Source: an uncultured Clostridia bacterium (GTDB lineage Bacteria > Bacillota > Clostridia > Christensenellales > Aristaeellaceae). Taken from it: DNA of 18,942 bases. Shown in pieces: positions 14,831 through 18,942 of this stretch. The stretch lies in assembly GCA_937906775.1 (NCBI GenBank), contig CALCUD010000082.1, positions 1 to 18,942 on the forward strand. Reading direction: 5' to 3'. The notes under the pieces were generated by a model that saw only the letters and a list, made by a program, of their open reading frames with translations, was not told the origin of the DNA and ran no database searches. The first letter of the stretch is position 1, and each line of letters opens with the position of its first letter. The position numbers were made by a program, and so were the translations under genes.

Positions 14831-15603
14831 TTGAGATCCTCCCAGCTGAAGCCCGGAAGAGTCAATATTTCGGGCAATCCGTTTTCCGTGATCGCGATGG
14901 TGTGCTCATAATGCGAGCACAGCTTGTGGTCTCTTGTCCGGACACACCAGCCGTCATCATCCGCGTTCAGGTGCCAGTCTCCTTCGCAGATCATCGGTTC
15001 GACCGCCAGAGTCATCCCCTTGCGCAACCGAAGTCCGCGTCCGGGTTCACCAAAGTTATATACGGCCGGATCCTCGTGCATCTCCCGCCCGATTCCGTGG
15101 CCGGTATAATCGTGTATCGGATTGAACCCGTTTTCCTTCGCATGCTTCTCGATCGCAGCTCCGACATCGCCGAGACGGTTGCCCACAACGCACTGCCGTA
15201 CGCCAATCCAGAAACATTCTTCCGTGACATCGATCAGTTTCTGCGCTTTTTCACTGATCTGTCCGACTCCCACCGTAAAGGCGGAATCAGACTGCCAGCC
15301 GTCCAGCAGCAGCGTACAGTCGATGGAAACGATATCTCCCTCATTCAGGATACGTTTGTCGCTCGGAATGCCGTGTACCACTTCATCGTTGATACTGGCA
15401 CAGATTGAACACGGATATCCTTCATAGTTCAGGGAGGAAGGAATGGCATGATTTTTCCGGATCATCTGTTCCGCATACACATCGATCTCCGCTGTTGAAA
15501 TGCCGGGCCGGATGATCTCGCGAAGGCTTTGCTCCACTTCATACAGGACCTTCCCGGCTTCCCTCATCTTGGAAATCTGGGATGCGTTCTTCAGACTGAT
15601 CAT
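14827..15603 (-). CDS. map: methionine aminopeptidase, type I
   Basis: This 258-residue enzyme removes the initiator methionine from new proteins. The dinuclear metal site is complete: Asp95 and Asp106 (SIDCTLLLDGWQSD), His169 (GHGIG), Glu202 (VEPM) and Glu233 (HYEHT). The substrate-side His77 (VVHGIP) is also present. The start ATG lies two bases after the adk stop and the stop overlaps the next start (ATGA), so it is embedded in the operon. No N-terminal zinc-finger extension is present. Confidence 0.97.
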   Translation of the reverse strand: MISLKNASQISKMREAGKVLYEVEQSLREIIRPGISTAEIDVYAEQMIRKNHAIPSSLNYEGYPCSICASINDEVVHGIPSDKRILNEGDIVSIDCTLLLDGWQSDSAFTVGVGQISEKAQKLIDVTEECFWIGVRQCVVGNRLGDVGAAIEKHAKENGFNPIHDYTGHGIGREMHEDPAVYNFGEPGRGLRLRKGMTLAVEPMICEGDWHLNADDDGWCVRTRDHKLCSHYEHTIAITENGLPEILTLPGFSWEDLK

Positions 15604-15605
15604 GA

Positions 15606-16229
15606 TTAATCCCTCAGGGTCTTCATGATGGACTCGAAGATGGGATCCATCCCCTGCGCACCGTCGATCCGGTGCAGAAGACCTTTGTTTTCGTAATAGC
15701 CGATCAGCGGAGCTGTCTGATTGTGATATACATTCAAACGGCTCAGCACGGTTTCAGCCTTGTCATCGTTCCTCTGGATCAGCTCTTCACCGCATACGTC
15801 GCAGGTCGTTTTCCCGTTCAGCAGATCGGTATGATAAGTTGCTCCGCATTTTACGCACACACGTCTTCCGCTCAGCCGGTTCACAAGCACCTGATCGTCG
15901 ACCGCCAGTTCAATGACGCTGTCGATCTTCGCGAAGGTATCGAGCGCTTCCGCCTGAGGAACCGTGCGCGGAAAACCGTCGAGGATATATCCGTTTGCGC
16001 AGTCATCCATGGCGAGACGTTCCTTGACGATGTCAATGATCACCTCATCCGGAACCAACTGACCGGCGTCAATAAAGCTCTTCGCTTTCAGTCCGGTTTC
16101 GGTTCCTTCCTTCATGGCACGGCGCAGGATATCACCGGTGGAGATCTGCGGAATGTTCAGCGCCGCGCAGATGCGCTGCGCCTGGGTTCCTTTCCCCGCA
16201 CCGGGAGGTCCGAGAAAGATAATGTTCAC
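15606..16229 (-). CDS. adk: adenylate kinase
   Basis: This 207-residue enzyme interconverts ATP + AMP and 2 ADP. The P-loop GPPGAGKGT is at 7-15 and the AMP-binding DGFPRT at 84-89. The LID carries four cysteines (125, 128, 143, 146) typical of zinc-binding Gram-positive adenylate kinases. The LID spacing is CX2C-X14-CX2C, slightly shorter than usual, which explains the total length below 215. The start is GTG at 16227-16229 with AAAGGAG nine bases upstream. A long hairpin separates it from secY. Confidence 0.97.
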   Translation of the reverse strand: MNIIFLGPPGAGKGTQAQRICAALNIPQISTGDILRRAMKEGTETGLKAKSFIDAGQLVPDEVIIDIVKERLAMDDCANGYILDGFPRTVPQAEALDTFAKIDSVIELAVDDQVLVNRLSGRRVCVKCGATYHTDLLNGKTTCDVCGEELIQRNDDKAETVLSRLNVYHNQTAPLIGYYENKGLLHRIDGAQGMDPIFESIMKTLRD

Positions 16230-16271
16230 TGATGAGCACTCCTTTCGGTCAGATCATATATACGGAAATTC

Positions 16272-16317
16272 GCACCTGGGAAACGGGCACATCGGCTGAT
16301 GGCCCGTTTCCGGGTGC
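16272..16317 (-). repeat. long imperfect hairpin in the secY-adk gap
   Basis: The arms at 16272-16288 and 16302-16317 pair around AAACGGGC/GCCCGTTT, and the apex continues as CATC/GATG around a GGCT loop. This gives about 19 paired bases with two single-base bulges and one mismatch. On the minus strand it begins 10 bases after the secY stop and is followed by GAATTTCCGTATATATG rather than a T-run, so it is not a standard terminator. It may be an mRNA-processing, stability or partial attenuation element. Confidence 0.7.
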
Positions 16318-16327
16318 GGTTTCATCA

Positions 16328-17608
16328 TTACATGAATCCGACGTTTTCCATATCCATGTCGATGCCGCGTACGCTCATCTCGCCCTGGATGGTACGGATG
16401 GTTTCCAGCGATACGCTCACAGCGATCAGGATGGAACTGGCGGCGAAAGGAACGCTGACGCCGGCCAGACGGAGCAGCAGAGTAGGTACGGCAGCCAGGA
16501 TCGCCAGGAACAGAGCCGCGAACAGATTCAGACGGTTCGTAATGTTCTGGAGATACTGACGGATATTTTTACCGCGCTGTCCGGGGATCACGGCACCCTG
16601 CTGCTGCAGCTGTTCAGCCTGCTGTTTGGGATCAAAGCTGATGCTGGAGTAGAAGGAGGTGAACGCGACGATCAGGAGTGCAGACACGATCATGTACCAT
16701 ACGCTGCCGGAATACATGTTGTATGTCCACCACTGGGTGAACCAGCCATTCATTTTGGGGTCGATCAGCTGCGCAATGGTTCCCGGGAAAGCCAGGAAGC
16801 TGTACGCGAAGATCAGAGGCAGAACACCGACAGAAACCACTTTCAGGCTCATATGAGTGTTCTGTCCGCCGTATACGCGGCGGCCCTTTACCTGCTTGGA
16901 GATCTGCAGGGGGATCCGGCGTTCGCCGAGTTCAACGAAGGTGACGACCACAGTCATCAGGATACAGGTGACAATGATCACGACCAGGTTGACCCAGCCG
17001 CTGGTTGTTCCCTGATTGGTTGCAGTGGTGAAGCCGGAAATGATGCCGTTGAAAAGGTTGGAAATGATACCGACAAAGATCAGCAGGCTGATGCCGTTTC
17101 CAATTCCCTTTTCGGTGATCCTTTCGCCGATCCACATAGCCAGAGCGGTACCGCCTGCCATGGTAACACCGACGAGGATGTAGTTCAGCGCGCCGCTCTT
17201 CATATAGCCAAGGCCTTTTACCAGGCCGATAGCCTGCAGAGCAGCCAGACCGACGGTCACATAGCGTGTGATCCGGGCGATCTTTTCACGGCCGCCTTCC
17301 TCGTCCTTCTGCATACGCTCGAGGGCAGGGATGGCGATCGTCAGCAGCTGCATGATGATGCTGGCGTTGATGTAGGGGGTAATACCCATCGCCATGATCG
17401 TCATGTTGCTGAAGTTGTTACCGGTCATCATGTTGACCAGTTCCAGCAGAGGAAGATTCGATCCGGTTGCGGACATGACTGCCGCGGCGTCAACACCGGG
17501 AGCCGGAATGACGCCGACCAGACGGAAGAGAACCAGCATGAAGAAAGTATACAGGATCTTCTTGCGCAGCTCTTCAATCTTCCACATCTTGCGAATGCTT
17601 TCAATCAT
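16328..17608 (-). CDS. secY: protein translocase subunit SecY
   Basis: This 426-residue protein has ten predicted membrane helices and is the channel subunit of the Sec translocon. Recognisable elements include the N-terminal RKKILYTFFMLVLFRLVGVIP, the plug/TM2 region (MGITPYINASIIMQLL), GNGISLLIF and the cytoplasmic loop after TM6 (ERRIPLQISKQ). PKQQAEQLQQQGAVIPGQRG precedes TM9. ATG start one base after the rplO stop. It sits in the conserved rplO-secY-adk-map order of the spc operon. Confidence 0.98.
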   Translation of the reverse strand: MIESIRKMWKIEELRKKILYTFFMLVLFRLVGVIPAPGVDAAAVMSATGSNLPLLELVNMMTGNNFSNMTIMAMGITPYINASIIMQLLTIAIPALERMQKDEEGGREKIARITRYVTVGLAALQAIGLVKGLGYMKSGALNYILVGVTMAGGTALAMWIGERITEKGIGNGISLLIFVGIISNLFNGIISGFTTATNQGTTSGWVNLVVIIVTCILMTVVVTFVELGERRIPLQISKQVKGRRVYGGQNTHMSLKVVSVGVLPLIFAYSFLAFPGTIAQLIDPKMNGWFTQWWTYNMYSGSVWYMIVSALLIVAFTSFYSSISFDPKQQAEQLQQQGAVIPGQRGKNIRQYLQNITNRLNLFAALFLAILAAVPTLLLRLAGVSVPFAASSILIAVSVSLETIRTIQGEMSVRGIDMDMENVGFM

Positions 17609-17609
17609 G

Positions 17610-18050
17610 TCAGATCACCTCGGCTTTCCCGCCGACGGCCTCGATCTTCTCTTTCGCGCCGGCGGTGAACTTCTGAGCCTGTACGGTCAGCTTCTTTGTC
17701 AGATCGCCGTTGCCGAGAATCTTCACGCCGTCGAGAGTCTTTTTGATAATACCGGCATCCAGGAGCATATCAACGGTAACGGTGTCGCCATCGTTGAAGA
17801 TCTCCAGGCGCTCAACATTCACTTCGGCGTATTCGGTTCCGAAGATGTTGTTGAAGCCACGCTTGGGAACGCGGCGATACAGGGGCATCTGGCCGCCTTC
17901 GAATCCGGGCCGCTTGCCGCCGCCGCTACGGGCCTTGGCACCCTTATGACCTTTACCGGAGGTCTTGCCCAGACCGGAACCGCTGCCGCGGCCCAGCCGC
18001 TTCGGAGCGGTGGTGGACCCTTCAGCGGGATGCAACTCGTGCAGTTTCAT
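17610..18050 (-). CDS. rplO: 50S ribosomal protein L15
   Basis: This 146-residue protein starts MKLHELHPAEGSTTAPKRLG. It has the glycine/basic N-terminal extension (GRGSGSGLGKTSGKGHKG) that threads into 23S rRNA and the globular C-terminal domain. Length and sequence are typical of L15. It lies 15 bases after rpmD and one base before secY. Confidence 0.98.
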   Translation of the reverse strand: MKLHELHPAEGSTTAPKRLGRGSGSGLGKTSGKGHKGAKARSGGGKRPGFEGGQMPLYRRVPKRGFNNIFGTEYAEVNVERLEIFNDGDTVTVDMLLDAGIIKKTLDGVKILGNGDLTKKLTVQAQKFTAGAKEKIEAVGGKAEVI

Positions 18051-18065
18051 GGGGTATTCCTCCTT

Positions 18066-18248
18066 TTATTCGTCAACTTCCTCAACCTTCACCATGTGTT
18101 TCACGGCAAAGATCTGACCGCGGATCGCGGGGTTATCAGGCTGAGTCACAGTCTGGCCGACCTTGCGGAGGCCCAGCGCAGCGACGGTCGCCTTATGCTT
18201 GGGCAAGCTGGCGATAGGAGACTTCGTCAGGGTAATCTTGAGCTTCAT
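18066..18248 (-). CDS. rpmD: 50S ribosomal protein L30
   Basis: This 60-residue protein (MKLKITLTKSPIASLPKHKA and onward) has the ALGLRKVGQTV core and the length of bacterial L30. It lies between rpsE and rplO as in other spc operons, with gaps of 14-15 bases containing the ribosome-binding sites. Confidence 0.98.
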   Translation of the reverse strand: MKLKITLTKSPIASLPKHKATVAALGLRKVGQTVTQPDNPAIRGQIFAVKHMVKVEEVDE

Positions 18249-18262
18249 CTCTTATTTCCTCC

Positions 18263-18760
18263 TTAACCCAGCAGTTCTTCCACGGTCTTGCCGCGCATCT
18301 TCGCAACCTGTTCGGGGCTGCGGAGCTGCTTCAGGGCTTCCATCGTGGCCTTGACCATGTTGATGGGATTGTTGGTCCCGTAGCTCTTGGTGCGGATATC
18401 CTTCACGCCGGCCATTTCCAGAACGGCACGGGCAGCGCCGCCGGCGATCACGCCGGTACCTTCGGGAGCGGGCAGCAGCACGCACTTGGCGGTGCTGAAG
18501 TAGCCTTCAACATTGTGGGGAATGCTGGTGCCAGCCAGCGGGACGGTCACCAGGTTCTTCTTGGCATCCTCAGTAGCCTTGCGGATGGCTTCCGGAACCT
18601 CAGCAGCCTTACCCATGCCAGCGCCAACACGGCCCTTGCCGTCGCCGACGACCACCAGGGCGGAGAACCGCGCATTGCGGCCGCCCTTAACGGTCTTGGA
18701 CACGCGGTTAAGAGCAACCAGCTTATCGGTAAATTCGCTTGCCTGTTCGTAGCGTTGCAT
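18263..18760 (-). CDS. rpsE: 30S ribosomal protein S5
   Basis: This 165-residue protein has the N-terminal double-stranded-RNA-binding-like domain (VALNRVSKTVKGGRNARFSA, GDGKGRVGAG) and the C-terminal domain (LLPAPEGTGVIAGGAARAVLE, KSYGTNNPINMVKAT). S5 helps decoding accuracy and mRNA unwinding. It starts 20 bases after the rplR stop with GGAGG upstream. Confidence 0.98.
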   Translation of the reverse strand: MQRYEQASEFTDKLVALNRVSKTVKGGRNARFSALVVVGDGKGRVGAGMGKAAEVPEAIRKATEDAKKNLVTVPLAGTSIPHNVEGYFSTAKCVLLPAPEGTGVIAGGAARAVLEMAGVKDIRTKSYGTNNPINMVKATMEALKQLRSPEQVAKMRGKTVEELLG

Positions 18761-18780
18761 TTGCGTGTGTCCTCCTTCTC

Positions 18781-18942
18781 TTAGAAATCAAGTCCGGCTT
18801 CACGAGCGCCAGTGGCAACCTCAGCCACGCGGCCAGTGTACACATAGCCGCCGCGGTCGAAGACCACAGTCTTGATGCCGGCCTGGAGGGCACGCTCGCC
18901 AACGAGCTTACCAACCAGCTTGGCAGCGCCCTTCTTATCGAC
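18781..18942 (-). CDS. rplR: 50S ribosomal protein L18, C-terminal part, cut by the window end
   Basis: Only the last 53 codons are in the window. They encode the L18 C-terminus: VGERALQAGI, then VVFDRGGYVYTGRVAEVA and the ending GAREAGLDF before TAA. L18 binds 5S rRNA. Its position directly upstream of rpsE matches the spc operon. The start codon lies beyond the window. Confidence 0.95.
   Translation of the reverse strand, partial: VDKKGAAKLVGKLVGERALQAGIKTVVFDRGGYVYTGRVAEVATGAREAGLDF

Noticed and set aside
16250..16262. TATATATGAT as a promoter -10 for adk
   Set aside because: No acceptable -35 hexamer at 16-18 bases; it may simply be an AT-rich spacer after the hairpin.
1..18942. CRISPR arrays, IS elements, prophage genes, toxin-antitoxin pairs or defence systems
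   Set aside because: No regularly spaced repeats, transposase, integrase or defence-type proteins are present; almost every long minus-strand frame is a known housekeeping family.

Overview
This is a chromosomal stretch from a moderately GC-rich member of the Firmicutes, most likely an uncultured gut or rumen Clostridia. The evidence is a long-form HPF, a PepV-type dipeptidase, a KOW-domain gene between map and infA, strong AGGAGG ribosome-binding sites with many GTG/TTG starts, and an intracellular cellobiose phosphorylase. The family-level assignment is inference. Almost everything is on the minus strand; only metF-metH runs on the plus strand.

Layout on the minus strand, read from high to low coordinates. 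(1) 18942-14167 is the distal part of the S10/spc ribosomal operon: rplR (cut by the window end), rpsE, rpmD, rplO, secY, adk, map, a KOW RNA-binding protein, infA and rpmJ. It is tightly packed and ends in an intrinsic terminator at 14133-14157. (2) 14087-13505 is a single gene for a one-pass membrane protein of unknown function, with its own promoter. (3) 13456-8206 is an apparent four-gene operon: uvrC, a 97-residue unknown protein, a pepV-like dipeptidase and a YbiT/YkpA-type ABC-F protein with a degenerate second ATPase site. It ends in a terminator. (4) 8172-5631 is a cellobiose phosphorylase gene whose -35 box overlaps a perfect match to the cre (catabolite-responsive) consensus. (5) On the plus strand, 2234-5531 is metF-metH, which makes methyl-tetrahydrofolate and uses it to make methionine. 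It meets the phosphorylase gene at a 17-bp bidirectional terminator. (6) 2004-1392 is hpf with its terminator. (7) 1384-162 is a small zinc-ribbon gene translationally coupled to a DUF368 (PopT-type) membrane protein, with promoter and terminator. (8) 145-1 is a tRNA-Pro(UGG) gene behind a near-consensus promoter.

Most of the window is core housekeeping: translation, secretion, nucleotide balance, DNA repair and one-carbon metabolism. No phage, IS element, CRISPR array, toxin-antitoxin or defence module is visible, and I do not see a clearly new multi-gene system. The points most worth a second look are the degenerate ABC-F, the zinc-ribbon/DUF368 pair, the long hairpin between secY and adk, the early end of the ribosomal operon after rpmJ, the cre-controlled phosphorylase promoter, and two unrecognised small proteins.
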